Positions 26,796-37,201 are shown, counted from the first letter of the stretch. The stretch: DNA of 64,000 nucleotides from Dehalococcoidia bacterium (GCA_022827945.1 JAJEIT010000094.1:1-64000); one strand, 5' to 3'. Program-made: numbers and translations. The notes: generated by a model not told the origin, from the sequence alone.

Positions 26796-29271
26796 CCGCC
26801 GCCGCCTCCTGCGGCTCGCCCTCGCCCTCACCCCGCGACGTGACCCGCCGGAAGAAGCGGCCGATGTCGTGGTTCTCCCACGCCACCAGCACCTGCGCCG
26901 CCACGAAGATGCTGCTGTACGTCCCCGCGATCACCCCCACCAGCAGCACCAGCAGGAAGTTCTGGATGGTCACGCCGCCGATCAGGAACATCGCGATGAT
27001 CGTCAGCACCGTCACGAACGAGGTGTTGATGGAACGCACGAGCGTCTCCGTCAGGCTCACGTTCACCGCCTCCGCGAACGGCACTAGCGTGTCCCGCGAA
27101 GTCACCTCGCGCACGCGGTCGAACACGACGATCGTGTCGTGAACGGAGAAGCCGATCACCGTCAGGATCGCCACGATGAAGGCCGCATCGACCTCCGTGC
27201 CCGCCACCTTCGCCAGCAGTGAGAAGAGCCCCAGCACGATCACCGAGTCGTGTACGAGCGCGATCACCGCGCAGAGTCCGTACCGCCACGCCGCCCGCTG
27301 CCGCCGGAAGGCGAACGCCACGTAGATCAGGATCGCCACCGCGGCCGCCGCCACCGCCAGCGTCGCGTCGCGCGCGATCTCCGTCGAGACCGTTCCCGAG
27401 ACTGTCGCGAAGTCCAGCCGCCGAACCGTCCCGAACTCCTCCTCCAGCGCCGCCAGGATGTCGTCGATCTCGCCGGGCGGCACGGGACCCTCCCCCGCCT
27501 CCAGCGGAGGCGCGCCCTCCAGCTCGATCGTCCGCACCAGGTACGTGTTGAACCCCGCCCCCTGCACGCGCGCCTCCTCGTGCCCGAGCCGGGCCAGCGC
27601 ATCGCGCAGCTCCTCCGGCTCCACCACGCGCACGGGTTCCGGCACCGGCGGCTCCGCCTCTTCCGTCCCCTCTTCGCCGTCTGTCTCCGCCACCGCCGCC
27701 TCTTCCTGCGCGAACTGCAGCGTGAACGTCGACCCGCCCGTGAACTCGATGCCCGCCTTCAGCGGGGGCGGCACCAGCAGCATCACCGCCGCCGCCACGA
27801 ACACGACCAGCGAGAGCCCCAGCGTGACCCAGCGGCGCTGGGCGAACGCGATGAACGTCGAGCGCGGGGTGGCCGGCGCTGGTTGGTCCTCGTCCTCGTC
27901 CTCGGCGGCCTGCGCCGACAGCGGCTCGGCGTTGAAGAGCCAGCGCGAACGCGAGATCCGCGTTCCCACGAACAGCCGCAGGAATGTCCGCGTCACCACG
28001 ATCGCCGAGAACATGCTCACGGCCACGCCGATCGCCAGCGTGATCGCGAACCCGCGCACGAACGATGCCCCGAACTGGTCGCCGAACCAGAACAGGATGG
28101 CGCACGTGATGAACGTCGCGATGTTCGAGTCGCGGATGGATGGCCACGCCCGCCGGAAGCCCGTCTCGATCGCCGTCGCCAGCGGCCGGCCCCGGCGCAG
28201 CTCCTCCTTCATCCGTTCGAAGATGAGGATGTTCGCGTCGACGGCCATGCCCACCGAGAGGATGAACGCCGCGATCCCCGAGAGCGTGAGCGTGACCGGC
28301 CACAGCTTGAACACCGTCAGCGTGATCAGCGCGTAGACGATCAGGGCGAACGCCGCCAGCACCCCCGGCAGGCGGTAGTACAGGATCATGAACGCCAGCA
28401 CCGCCAGCAGCCCGATCTCCGCCGCGTTCACCGAGGCCTTGACCGAGTCGTCGCCCAGCGAGGCGCTCACCTCGTTCGCCTGGATCGTGCGCAGCGGGAC
28501 CGGCAGGGCGCCCGCGTTCAGCTGCCGCGAGAGGTCGTTCGCCTCCGTGAAGGTGTCCAGCCCCGTGATCGTTCCCTGGTCCTCGATCACGCCCTGCACG
28601 ACCGCGTCCGATATCAGCTCGTTGTCGAGATAGACGAGCAGCCGTCTCCGCGGGTCCCCGATCGGGTGCTGGAGCGCCCTCGACGTGATCTGCCGCATGA
28701 GCTCGTTGCCCACGCCGGTGGTCTCGAAGTTCACGGCGTAGGTGGTGCCCCGGCGCTCCGGGTAGGTGTTGCTCTTCAGGTGCTGGCCCGTCATCGCGAT
28801 CTCGACCCCGTCGATGATCCCGCTGGCGGCCACGAGCTGGCTCTCGTCGTTGAAGATGCGGTACGACAGCGTCGCCGTGCGGCCGATGAGCCGCTCCGCG
28901 TCGGGAAGGCTCATCCCCGGCACCTGCACATCGAGCCGGTTCCCGCTCGCGATCTGGATCTCCGGCTCAACGACGCCGAAGGCGTCCACGCGCCGCTCGA
29001 TCACCTCCTTGGCGACCTCCAGCGACTCGGTCAGGTCACCCTCGAAGTCCGGCGGCGGCTCCGCCTGCAGCACGAGGTGCGCGCCGCCCTGGAGGTCGAG
29101 GCCCAGCCGCATCGTCTTGCGCTCGTAGTCGCCGATGCTGATGCCCCGGCCTTCCGGCCAGAAGTCGCCGGGCAGGTAGCGGCTCGGGGCGCTCGGCCAG
29201 ACCGCGAACAGGCAGAAGACGCTGACCGCGAGGATCGCCAGGAAGACGAAGGTGGTTGTGGGACTACGCAT
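26776..29271 (-). CDS. secDF: Protein translocase subunit SecDF (fused)
   Basis: SecD (GLDLQGGAHLVLQ, GMAVDANILIFERMKEE) and SecF (GIEFTGGSTFTLQF, GFSVHDTIVVFDRVRE) in one ORF. Confidence 0.93.
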   Translation of the reverse strand: MRSPTTTFVFLAILAVSVFCLFAVWPSAPSRYLPGDFWPEGRGISIGDYERKTMRLGLDLQGGAHLVLQAEPPPDFEGDLTESLEVAKEVIERRVDAFGVVEPEIQIASGNRLDVQVPGMSLPDAERLIGRTATLSYRIFNDESQLVAASGIIDGVEIAMTGQHLKSNTYPERRGTTYAVNFETTGVGNELMRQITSRALQHPIGDPRRRLLVYLDNELISDAVVQGVIEDQGTITGLDTFTEANDLSRQLNAGALPVPLRTIQANEVSASLGDDSVKASVNAAEIGLLAVLAFMILYYRLPGVLAAFALIVYALITLTVFKLWPVTLTLSGIAAFILSVGMAVDANILIFERMKEELRRGRPLATAIETGFRRAWPSIRDSNIATFITCAILFWFGDQFGASFVRGFAITLAIGVAVSMFSAIVVTRTFLRLFVGTRISRSRWLFNAEPLSAQAAEDEDEDQPAPATPRSTFIAFAQRRWVTLGLSLVVFVAAAVMLLVPPPLKAGIEFTGGSTFTLQFAQEEAAVAETDGEEGTEEAEPPVPEPVRVVEPEELRDALARLGHEEARVQGAGFNTYLVRTIELEGAPPLEAGEGPVPPGEIDDILAALEEEFGTVRRLDFATVSGTVSTEIARDATLAVAAAAVAILIYVAFAFRRQRAAWRYGLCAVIALVHDSVIVLGLFSLLAKVAGTEVDAAFIVAILTVIGFSVHDTIVVFDRVREVTSRDTLVPFAEAVNVSLTETLVRSINTSFVTVLTIIAMFLIGGVTIQNFLLVLLVGVIAGTYSSIFVAAQVLVAWENHDIGRFFRRVTSRGEGEGEPQEAAAGVVDSG

Positions 29272-29614
29272 TCGGGTCGCCGGACTCGCCGGCGCCCGCC
29301 GCCACCGTCTCGAGCGCCTCTTCGGGCGCGGGCTCCAGGGTCGTGAGCCGCCGCTCGATAGCGTCGGTCAGTGCGCGCACGTGGATGCCGGGCGCGTTCT
29401 CCAGGATCAGCTCCGTCGGGCCGTCGTCCGGGGCCTGGACGTCCTTCACCTCGGCGATGATGCCGCCGGTCGTCACCACTTCGTCGCCGATCTGCAGCTC
29501 GCGCACGGCCTTCTTGCGCTGCCGCTGCTGCTTCAACACCGGCTGCAGCAGGATGAAGTAGAACGCCGCCACGGCAAGCACCGTGTAGAAGATGACGCTG
29601 AACATCACAGCCAT
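29264..29614 (-). CDS. yajC: Preprotein translocase subunit YajC
   Basis: FYFILLQPVLKQQRQRKKAVRELQIGDEVVTTGGIIAEV; overlaps secDF start. Confidence 0.93.
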   Translation of the reverse strand: MAVMFSVIFYTVLAVAAFYFILLQPVLKQQRQRKKAVRELQIGDEVVTTGGIIAEVKDVQAPDDGPTELILENAPGIHVRALTDAIERRLTTLEPAPEEALETVAAGAGESGDPNA

Positions 29615-29629
29615 GGCAGCACCCCGGGC

Positions 29630-30514
29630 CTAGCCCTCGGCGGTCAGCCGTTCGAGAGATTGGCGCGCCAGCGCGAGCGCGGTCGCGCGATCGTCCACCT
29701 CACCCGCCAGCTGAGCTTCGCGAACCGATGTTAGGACAGCCCCCAGAAGCCGTCCACTTGAAAGCCCCAGCTCCCGCATCAGCTCCTCCCCGTCCACCAG
29801 CGCCGGTTCCTCCTCCCGCAGCGCCTCCTCCGTGCGCGTCACGATGTGCCCGAGGAAGGCGATGTGCCGCTCGAAGTGCTCGCGCCGGTAGGCCGGTCCC
29901 CGCGTCGCCATGCCGTCCGCGAGCTGGAGCAGCAGGAGCGGCAGCGTCTGCCCGTCCAGGTCCCGCGCGAACCGGCGCAGTGCCCGATCCGTCGGCGGCC
30001 ACGAGCGCGCGAACTCCCCCGGCCGCAGGTGGTAGCGGACCATGGTCGTCACGAAGTCGATGCTCGCCTGCTCGAACCCCAGCGCCGCCAGCCGCCCCTC
30101 CAGCAGCTCCGCCCCCACCGGGCCGTGCCGGGGGAATCGCAGCTTCCCCTCGCGCACCTCCGCCGTTCGCGGCTTCGCGATGTCGTGTACGAGGCACGAG
30201 AGGCGCAGGAGGTGCACCAGCGGCCGCCCGTCGATCTCCCTGGCCAGCCACTCCGCCATCGGAATCTCCGGCGAGGGGTCCGGCATCCGCAGCCCATCGA
30301 CCCCTTCCCCCAGCGCCCGGTCGAGCGCCCCGACCGCCGAGAGGTTGTGCTCCAGCACCGTGTAGTGGTGCAGCGCCGGCTGATCGAATCCCCGCCCCTC
30401 CTCCAGCTCCGGCAGCAGCCCCGATGTCAGCGTGCCGTCCGCGTCGAGGGCGCGTAACCGCGACTCCGCGTCATCGCGCGCGATCGCCTCGATCAGATCC
30501 CTGGGGGGTGTCAC
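29630..30514 (-). CDS. Stand-alone HD-domain phosphohydrolase (like the HD region of tRNA nucleotidyltransferases)
   Basis: LSCLVHDIAKPRTAEVREGKLRFPRHGPVGAELLEGRLAALGF; no nucleotidyltransferase motif in the ORF. Confidence 0.7.
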   Translation of the reverse strand: MTPPRDLIEAIARDDAESRLRALDADGTLTSGLLPELEEGRGFDQPALHHYTVLEHNLSAVGALDRALGEGVDGLRMPDPSPEIPMAEWLAREIDGRPLVHLLRLSCLVHDIAKPRTAEVREGKLRFPRHGPVGAELLEGRLAALGFEQASIDFVTTMVRYHLRPGEFARSWPPTDRALRRFARDLDGQTLPLLLLQLADGMATRGPAYRREHFERHIAFLGHIVTRTEEALREEEPALVDGEELMRELGLSSGRLLGAVLTSVREAQLAGEVDDRATALALARQSLERLTAEG

Positions 30515-30539
30515 GGGGGCAGTCTACCGCCCCGTGGAC

Positions 30540-31442
30540 TCAGGCCCGCGGGTGCGCCTGGTCGTACTGCTCTCGCTTCTGCTGATCGGTCAGCTGCGTG
30601 TAGATCTGCGTCGTCGAGATGCTGGCGTGGCCGAGCGCCTCCTGCACGTTCCGCAGCGGCATCCCGCCCGAGAGCATGTGCGTGGCGTACGTGTGCCGCA
30701 GCGTGTGCGGCGTAATCCCGTCCAGCCCCGCCTCCCGCGCGTAGTTCTTCAGGATCAGCCAGAACCCCTGGCGTGTCAGCCGTCCCCCGCGGCGGTTCAC
30801 GAACAGGGCACCCTCGTTCCGGTTGCGCACCATCTTCGGCCGCACGTGGAAGATGTACTGACGCAGCTCGTCCACCGAGCGCTGGTACAGTGGCAGCGCC
30901 CGCTCCTGGTCACCCTTCCCGATGCCGCGAACGGTGACCGGATCGCTCTCCAGCGCCACGTGTCCGACATCCAGCGACACCAGCTCGGTCACCCGCATGC
31001 CGGTCGCGTAGGCCAGTTCCAGCATCGCCTTGTCGCGCTGGGCGACGGGCGTGCTCTTGCGCGCCGGCTGCTCGAGCAATTCGTCCACTTCCTCGGGCGT
31101 CAGCGTGCGCGGCAGGGCCTTTCCGACCTGCGGGGAACGCAGCTCCTCCGTCGGATCGCACGTGAGAATGCCCTCCGCGGCCATGAAGCTGAAGAACGAC
31201 TTCACGGCGGCCACCTTCCGGGCCACCGTCGCCGCCTTGTAGCGCCGTTCCCGCAACTCCTCGACGAACGCCAGCAGCATCTGGTCCGTGATCGCCTCCC
31301 ACGAGGCGCCGTTGTCGGAGGTCTGGCGAGCCACGCTCTTCTCGAACTGCGCGAGGTCGCTGCGGTAGGCGGAGATCGTGTTCTCGGAGGCGTTCTTCTC
31401 GACTGCGAGGAACGTCAGGAACTCGGAAATGCGGGTATCCAC
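30540..31442 (-). CDS. xerD: Tyrosine recombinase XerC/XerD
   Basis: ATGMRVTELVSLDVGH; ITPHTLRHTYATHMLSGGMPLRNVQEALGHASISTTQIYTQL. Confidence 0.92.
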   Translation of the reverse strand: MDTRISEFLTFLAVEKNASENTISAYRSDLAQFEKSVARQTSDNGASWEAITDQMLLAFVEELRERRYKAATVARKVAAVKSFFSFMAAEGILTCDPTEELRSPQVGKALPRTLTPEEVDELLEQPARKSTPVAQRDKAMLELAYATGMRVTELVSLDVGHVALESDPVTVRGIGKGDQERALPLYQRSVDELRQYIFHVRPKMVRNRNEGALFVNRRGGRLTRQGFWLILKNYAREAGLDGITPHTLRHTYATHMLSGGMPLRNVQEALGHASISTTQIYTQLTDQQKREQYDQAHPRA

Positions 31443-31667
31443 TCCAGGCCCCCCTCCAGGACACGGTTCGGAACTCGTACAAGTGCGGAGGGCTCATCCT
31501 AGGCGGACGCGCCGCTCTTCGCCATATGAAACCGCGACCTTCCGGTGAAGATTTCGCAGAGTCCGAAAAACTGCGTAGGAACGCTCACAGGGGACCGCCA
31601 ATCACGCCGCCGATCACGCAGAGGACTTTCCCGGGATCGCGCGAATCTGGGGGGAGGCCTGCCCGGC

Positions 31668-32885
31668 TCAGCCGTGGTCGCCGGCCCCGACGATGCGCAG
31701 CCAGCGACGCTTCCCCACCCGCACCCGCGACCCCACCCGCGCCGGCTCCCGCCCGTCCCCGACCGCCTCGCCGTCAACCGTCACCGCCCCCTGGTCGAAC
31801 AAGCGTCGCGCTTCCCGCCGCGACGGCGCCGCTCCCGCCTCCACGATCACGTCGATGAGCGGCTGGCCCTCGTGCGCCGCCGCTTCCGGCATCTCCTCAG
31901 GCTCCTCGCGCCGCTGCACGGTCCGCTCGAAGTGCGCCTCCGCCTGCGTTGCCGCCTCCTCGCCGTGCAGTTCCGTCACGATTGTGCGCGCCAGCCGCTT
32001 CTTTTCGGTCATCGGGTCGCGCTCGTTGTTCGCGAGCCCTTCGATCGTCGCCACCACGTCGCCCCGGTCGAGGTTCGTCGCCAGCTGGAAGTAGTTCGCC
32101 AGCGCCCCGTCCGGGATCGACATCGCCTTGCCGTACTGTTCTTCCGGCGCCTCGTCCAGCCCGATGAAGTTCCCCGTCGACTTCGACATCCGCATCGCGC
32201 CGTCGATCCCCACGAGGATCGGCACCGTGACGGGCACGTGCTTCCGCTGCCCGGCGTCCTCCTGGATCTTCCGCCCAGCCATCAGGTTGAAGAGCTGCTC
32301 CGTCGCCCCAACCTGGACGTCACACTCCAGCGCCAGCGCGTCGTATCCCTGCATGAGCGCATAGAGAAATTCGTGCAGGTAGACAGCGTCGCCCCGCAGC
32401 TGCCGCTCCCGGAAATTGTCGCGGCTGAGCATTTCCGCGACCGTGAAGCGCGACATCAACGCGATCAGGTCGCTCAGGTCGAGCGAGCCAAGCCACTCCG
32501 AGTTGTGCCGGATTGTGGTCTTGTCCGGATCCAGGATCCTGGCTGCCTGCGCGAAGTACGTGGCTTCGTTCGCCTTTACGTCCTCGACCGTCAATTGCGG
32601 CCGCAGGGTGTTCTTGTCCGAGGGATCCCCGATCAGCGCGGTCGTGTCGCCGATCAGGAGCACCGTGTCGTGGCCAAAGTCCTGGAACTGCCGCAGCTTC
32701 CGCAGCGGCACCGCGTGCCCCAGCGTCAGCGACGTGGCCGTCGGGTCGATCCCCAGGTAGACCCGAAGCGGGCGGTCCTCCTCCAGCAGCTCCCGCAGCT
32801 CCGCCTCGAACGCCCGCCGCAGGCCCCCGTCCCCGTACTCCACCCCGCTCATGAGCACGAACAGCTGCTCGTCGACGGGCGCCAT
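31668..32885 (-). CDS. tyrS: Tyrosyl-tRNA synthetase
   Basis: YLGIDPTATSLTLGHAVPLRKL; GAMRMSKSTGN; C-terminal S4 domain; possible GTG start at 32897. Confidence 0.93.
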   Translation of the reverse strand: MAPVDEQLFVLMSGVEYGDGGLRRAFEAELRELLEEDRPLRVYLGIDPTATSLTLGHAVPLRKLRQFQDFGHDTVLLIGDTTALIGDPSDKNTLRPQLTVEDVKANEATYFAQAARILDPDKTTIRHNSEWLGSLDLSDLIALMSRFTVAEMLSRDNFRERQLRGDAVYLHEFLYALMQGYDALALECDVQVGATEQLFNLMAGRKIQEDAGQRKHVPVTVPILVGIDGAMRMSKSTGNFIGLDEAPEEQYGKAMSIPDGALANYFQLATNLDRGDVVATIEGLANNERDPMTEKKRLARTIVTELHGEEAATQAEAHFERTVQRREEPEEMPEAAAHEGQPLIDVIVEAGAAPSRREARRLFDQGAVTVDGEAVGDGREPARVGSRVRVGKRRWLRIVGAGDHG

Positions 32886-32893
32886 CGTGCGGC

Positions 32894-33832
32894 TCACGCC
32901 AGCACCCCCCGCACGTGCTCGACGTCCGCCGTGATCTGCGCCCGCAGCTCCTCCGGTCCCGAGAACGCCTGCTCGGGACGCACCCGGTCCACGATCGCGA
33001 TCTCCATGCGCTCGCCGTACAGGTCGCCCTCGAAGTCGAGCAGGTGCGTCTCGATCGAGATGTGCCCCTCGTCGAAGGTCGGCCGCCGCCCGATATTCGT
33101 CGCCCCCCGCAGCTCCCGCCCCGCAACCGTCGCGACGGTTGCGTACACGCCCAGCGCCGGCAGCGCCCGGTCGGCTGCGACGGAGATATTCGCGGTCGGG
33201 AACCCGATCGTGCGTCCCCGCTCGAACCCGCGGACGACCGGCCCCGCCAGCCGGTAGGGCCGTCCCAGCAGGTCGGTTACGGCTCGCATATCGCCTTCGC
33301 CCAGCGCCTTTCGCACCATCGTCGAGCTGCACCGTTCGCCGCCCGCCATCAGCGGCTCGATCTGCACCACCTCGAACCCCAGCTCCTCGCCCGTCCGGCG
33401 CATCCGCTCCGGGGTGTCGGCCGGCGCCCCCCGCCCGAAGGCGGCGTCGGGGCCGAGCACCATCACCTGCATGTCCAGCAACCGGTGGAACGCCTCCGCC
33501 AGCTCCTCCGCCGTCACCTCCGAAAGCTCCGACGTGAACGTCAGCGGCAGCACCCACGAGGCGCCCGCCTCGCGCATGAGTCGCAGCCGGTCCTCCAGCG
33601 AGGTCAGGTAGCTCGGCATGATGTCGGGCCGGAGCACCGTCGCCGGGTGCGGGTGCAGCGTCACGACGCCGGGCGCGAGCCCGCGTGCGTCCCCCTCTTC
33701 CCGCAGCCGCGCCAGCAGCGCCTGGTGGCCCCGATGCACGCCGTCGAAGACGCCCATCACGAGCGCGCTCCCACCGGCGGGGGTGGCCATCTCCAGTTGG
33801 GCCAGCGTCAGCGATGGCAGCGTCACGGTCAT
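32894..33832 (-). CDS. ribF: Bifunctional riboflavin kinase/FAD synthetase
   Basis: VMGVFDGVHRGHQALLARL; GRTIGFPTANI; GATNIGRRPTFDEG. Confidence 0.93.
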   Translation of the reverse strand: MTVTLPSLTLAQLEMATPAGGSALVMGVFDGVHRGHQALLARLREEGDARGLAPGVVTLHPHPATVLRPDIMPSYLTSLEDRLRLMREAGASWVLPLTFTSELSEVTAEELAEAFHRLLDMQVMVLGPDAAFGRGAPADTPERMRRTGEELGFEVVQIEPLMAGGERCSSTMVRKALGEGDMRAVTDLLGRPYRLAGPVVRGFERGRTIGFPTANISVAADRALPALGVYATVATVAGRELRGATNIGRRPTFDEGHISIETHLLDFEGDLYGERMEIAIVDRVRPEQAFSGPEELRAQITADVEHVRGVLA

Positions 33833-33903
33833 GGCTCTCGCGAGGGACGCCCCGGCCCCCCTGCTCCCCACTCTCGCACGATGCCGCCAGCTACACTAGC
33901 CAC

Positions 33904-34290
33904 ATGCGCCTCCGGCTCTTGCTGGCGCTCCTCTGGCTCGGCGCCATGGTCGGACTGGCGAGCACGCCCAGCCCGGAGGACCCCTCCAGCGGGGCGCTCG
34001 CGAACGCCGTCCACGCCGTCCAGTACGCCGTCTTCGTGCTCATCCTGCTCAGTTTGGCCCGAGCCGTGCTTCCACGCCTTCCCGCGACCGTCCTCTTCGT
34101 GCCCATCCTGGGGGTCGCCCTGCTCGTGGGCGCCGGGCAGGAGTGGTACCAGTCGTTCCTTCCCTACCGCTCCGCCGACCCCAACGACATACTCTTCGAC
34201 GCAGTCGGGGCTGTCGGTGGTCTGCTCTTCGGGACTCTTGTCGCGACCCTGTGGCAGCGCCGCCTCCGACGTCAGCTCGCCGCCTTCTGA
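33904..34290 (+). CDS. VanZ-like family protein
   Basis: Hydrophobic; GAGQEWYQSFLPYRSADPNDILFDAVGAVGG. Confidence 0.78.
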   Translation: MRLRLLLALLWLGAMVGLASTPSPEDPSSGALANAVHAVQYAVFVLILLSLARAVLPRLPATVLFVPILGVALLVGAGQEWYQSFLPYRSADPNDILFDAVGAVGGLLFGTLVATLWQRRLRRQLAAF

Positions 34291-34994
34291 ACCAGCGCCC
34301 GCACGCGGATGTCCCCCCACGCCTGGGACTGCTCCACCTCGCACGTTCCCCGCTTCAGCAGCTCCAGCAGCGCGATGAAGGTCACCACCAGCTCGACCCG
34401 GGACGTGCAGGACTCGATCACCTGCCGGAACGAGAACGACCGCCCCCTTCCCCGCAGCCGCCCCTCCAGCATCGCGATCTGGTCCGCCAGGCTCACGTCG
34501 CTGCGCTCGACCGTGCCGTCGGGCTCCTCCGGCATCCGCTCCAGCACTTCCATCATCACCGCGTAGAGGGCATCCAGCGTCACGCCGGCAAGGGCGTTCC
34601 CCTCCGGGGGCTCCGGCGGGGGCGCGCCCCGCGGATAGGTGCGCCACCCCGCTTGCATCCGCTCCCCCAGCGCATCCGCCGCCTCCCGGTAGCGCTGGTA
34701 CTCGAGCAGCAGCGCCACCAGCTCCTCGCCCGGATCCTCTTCCTCGGGCTCCTCTTCGTCCTCGTCCCGTCCCGGCAGCAGCGCGCGCGACTTCAGCTGC
34801 AGCAGCTTCGCCCCGATCGACACGAACTCCGCCAGCGCCCCCGCGTCCAGCGAGTCGTCGGCGTGAACCGCCTCCAGGTACTGGTCGGCAACCGCCACCA
34901 GCGACACCGTCGTGATGTCGAGGTCGCGACGCTGGATTAGCGTCAGCAGAAGGTCCAGGGGCCCCTCGAACGTCGGCAGGCGGATCTCGTGCAT
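34272..34994 (-). CDS. scpA: Segregation and condensation protein A
   Basis: IRLPTFEGPLDLLLTLIQRRDLDITTVSLVAVADQYL. Confidence 0.9.
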   Translation of the reverse strand: MHEIRLPTFEGPLDLLLTLIQRRDLDITTVSLVAVADQYLEAVHADDSLDAGALAEFVSIGAKLLQLKSRALLPGRDEDEEEPEEEDPGEELVALLLEYQRYREAADALGERMQAGWRTYPRGAPPPEPPEGNALAGVTLDALYAVMMEVLERMPEEPDGTVERSDVSLADQIAMLEGRLRGRGRSFSFRQVIESCTSRVELVVTFIALLELLKRGTCEVEQSQAWGDIRVRALVQKAAS

Positions 34995-35148
34995 GGCCTC
35001 CCGAAGGCCGCTCCCCGCCAGTGCGCCTCGTACCGACTCGTCCCGCTGCCCCGGCCCCGACTCCGAGGCCGTGTGCTCGACTGCAGCGTCTTGACGAGCG
35101 GATTGCATGATCTCGCGGCTCGCGCCTACGGCAAAGCGCGAAGGCGCC

Positions 35149-35553
35149 TCACTCTCCCGCCGGCGACTCTGCTCCGTTCGCCGGCGTCAGGTCCGTTCGT
35201 AGTCGTACCGCGTCACGAAGGTAGATGTGCTGGATGTCCTGCGGAGCCGCATCGGTGTTCACGTGCAGCAGGATGCGCACGCACTTCTGCATCGATCCCG
35301 GCACGTTCATCTCGTGCCCGCACAGCAGCGGCACGTACTTCCAGCCCTCCAGCCGGCGGGTCGCCTCCGCCGGGAACTCCGCGTTCAGATCGGGCGAGGT
35401 CGTGAAGTGGCAGGAGGCGATGTCGTCCGCCTGCACGCCGTTCGCCTCGACCATTGCCTCAAGCAGTTCGCGCGTCCCGTCGAGGATCGCCTCGCGGTCA
35501 TTCTCGCCAACCGTGATCGCTCCGCGGATGCCGCGAACCGCCATCAATGTCAC
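35149..35553 (-). CDS. aroH: Chorismate mutase, AroH type
   Basis: MAVRGIRGAITVGENDREAILDGTRELLEAMVEANGV; HIYLRDAVRLRTDL. Confidence 0.92.
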   Translation of the reverse strand: MTLMAVRGIRGAITVGENDREAILDGTRELLEAMVEANGVQADDIASCHFTTSPDLNAEFPAEATRRLEGWKYVPLLCGHEMNVPGSMQKCVRILLHVNTDAAPQDIQHIYLRDAVRLRTDLTPANGAESPAGE

Positions 35554-35566
35554 TCCCGGGGACCAG

Positions 35567-36370
35567 CTATGCGCCCGCTCCGCTGCGCCCCGTAACCCGT
35601 TCGACGTACGAACGGACGCGGTCGACGCAGCCCTCGACGCTCCCCCCTTCGATGGCCGCGATGATAGCAGAGCCGACGATCACGCCCTCGGCCACCCGCC
35701 CCACCCGGGCCACCTGCTCCTCCGTCGAGACCCCGAATCCGACCGCGATCGGCAGCTCCGTGTGCCGCCGGATCGTCGCCACGAGGTCGCCCACCTCCTC
35801 CGGGACTTCCGCGCCTCCCGTCGTCGCCGTCACGCTCACGCAGTAGATGAACGAGTCCGCCACCGCCGCGACCTCCCCCATCCGCTCCTCCGCCGTCGTC
35901 GGCGCGACCAGCGGCACGAAGCTCACGCCGTTCGCCGCGCAGGCCTCCCGGAACGTCCCCGCCTCGTCCGGCGGGAGATCCACCACGATGAATCCGTCCG
36001 CGCCCGCCGCCGCCGCGTCCGCCGCCGCCCGCTCCTCGCCATAGGCGAGCAGGGGGTTGTCGTATCCCATCAGGACCAGCGGGACCGACAGCCCCTGCGC
36101 CCGCGCCTCTCGCACCATCCCGAGGCAGTCCGCGAACGTGACCCCCGCCGCCACCGCCACCTCGTTCGCGCGCTGGATCGTCGCTCCGTCGGCCAGCGGG
36201 TCCGTGAACGGCACGCCCAGCTCGATGACGTCGGTGCCTCCCGCCTCCAGCCCCAGCAGCAGCGGCACCGTCTGGCCGGGCTCGGGGAACCCCGCCATCA
36301 CGTACCCCACGAACGCCGCCCGACCCTCGCCGTTCGCCTGTGCGAACCGCGCCCGCAACCGTTCCGACAT
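35567..36370 (-). CDS. trpA: Tryptophan synthase alpha chain
   Basis: AFVGYVMAGFPEPGQTVPLLLGLEAGGTDVIELGVPFTDPLADGATIQRANE. Confidence 0.95.
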   Translation of the reverse strand: MSERLRARFAQANGEGRAAFVGYVMAGFPEPGQTVPLLLGLEAGGTDVIELGVPFTDPLADGATIQRANEVAVAAGVTFADCLGMVREARAQGLSVPLVLMGYDNPLLAYGEERAAADAAAAGADGFIVVDLPPDEAGTFREACAANGVSFVPLVAPTTAEERMGEVAAVADSFIYCVSVTATTGGAEVPEEVGDLVATIRRHTELPIAVGFGVSTEEQVARVGRVAEGVIVGSAIIAAIEGGSVEGCVDRVRSYVERVTGRSGAGA

Positions 36371-36373
36371 CCG

Positions 36374-37201
36374 CTACGCCTCCGTTACCAGCAGCAGGGA
36401 GAAGCTGGCCGCGTTGAACAGCACGTGGAAGGCCACGCTCTCCCAGAGATTCCCGCGCCGCCAGAACAGCCACGCGAGCACCACGCCGATGATAAAGAAT
36501 GGAATCAGGCTGCCCGGGTCCAGGTGCACCCCGCTGAAGACCGCCCCCGAGAACAGCGCCGCCGGCCAGAATCCCCACCGCTGCAGCCCCCCGAAGATGA
36601 GCCCCCGGTAGAAGATCTCTTCCGAGAGCGGCGCCGTCACGATCACGGCGATCCCCGTCAGGGCGATCGTCGCCGGGTGGCGCATCACTTCGAACGGCAC
36701 CGTACTCTCGGGCTGCAGCACCCCGATGTCGAGGGCGTTCACGATCGCGGCGTAGACCGCCACCATCACGTAGCAGCCAACGACCGCCAGGGCCGGCCGC
36801 CACAGCCCGAAGGCGCTGAACCCCGTCAGCCTCAGGCGCTGTGCCAACTCCCCCATGTTGTGCCGCGTGACCCCCAGCACCACCCCCACGAACGCCGCCT
36901 GGAGCCCAAGGGTGATGATGAGCGCCAGTGAGAGCGCCGCCTGGTCCCCGCGGATCTGGGGAGGTTCGGGCAGTTCGCCGCCCTTCGCCGCCGCCGCCAG
37001 CCGCTCGTCGGCGTAGGCGGCGATCTCCCGTGCCTTGACGAACACGTCGCCGACGTCCCGCGACTCGCCGAGGGTCTCGATGACGAGCGCGGAGAGCAGG
37101 AGCGTGACCGCGAGCGCCGCGAGCCCTCCGAGTATCCCGAACGCGACCTGGGGCGGTCCCCAGGGCAGACGCCCTCGCCGCCCCCCGGCGGGCTCCGGCA
37201 T
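36374..37201 (-). CDS. CPBP-family intramembrane protease
   Basis: APLSEEIFYRGLIFGGLQRW; SGVHLDPGSLIPFFIIGVVLAWLFWRRGNLWESVAFHVLFNA. Confidence 0.88.
   Translation of the reverse strand: MPEPAGGRRGRLPWGPPQVAFGILGGLAALAVTLLLSALVIETLGESRDVGDVFVKAREIAAYADERLAAAAKGGELPEPPQIRGDQAALSLALIITLGLQAAFVGVVLGVTRHNMGELAQRLRLTGFSAFGLWRPALAVVGCYVMVAVYAAIVNALDIGVLQPESTVPFEVMRHPATIALTGIAVIVTAPLSEEIFYRGLIFGGLQRWGFWPAALFSGAVFSGVHLDPGSLIPFFIIGVVLAWLFWRRGNLWESVAFHVLFNAASFSLLLVTEA

Noticed and set aside
27250-29346. 698 aa plus-strand ORF
   Set aside because: Entirely antisense to the clear secDF/yajC genes; low-complexity Arg/His/Asp translation
30540-31442. Integrase of a genomic island
   Set aside because: Sequence resembles a chromosomal XerC/D recombinase and lies among housekeeping genes with no other phage or island genes
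31443-31667. Possible RNA gene between xerD and tyrS
   Set aside because: No convincing tRNA arms, T-box or other motif found by eye
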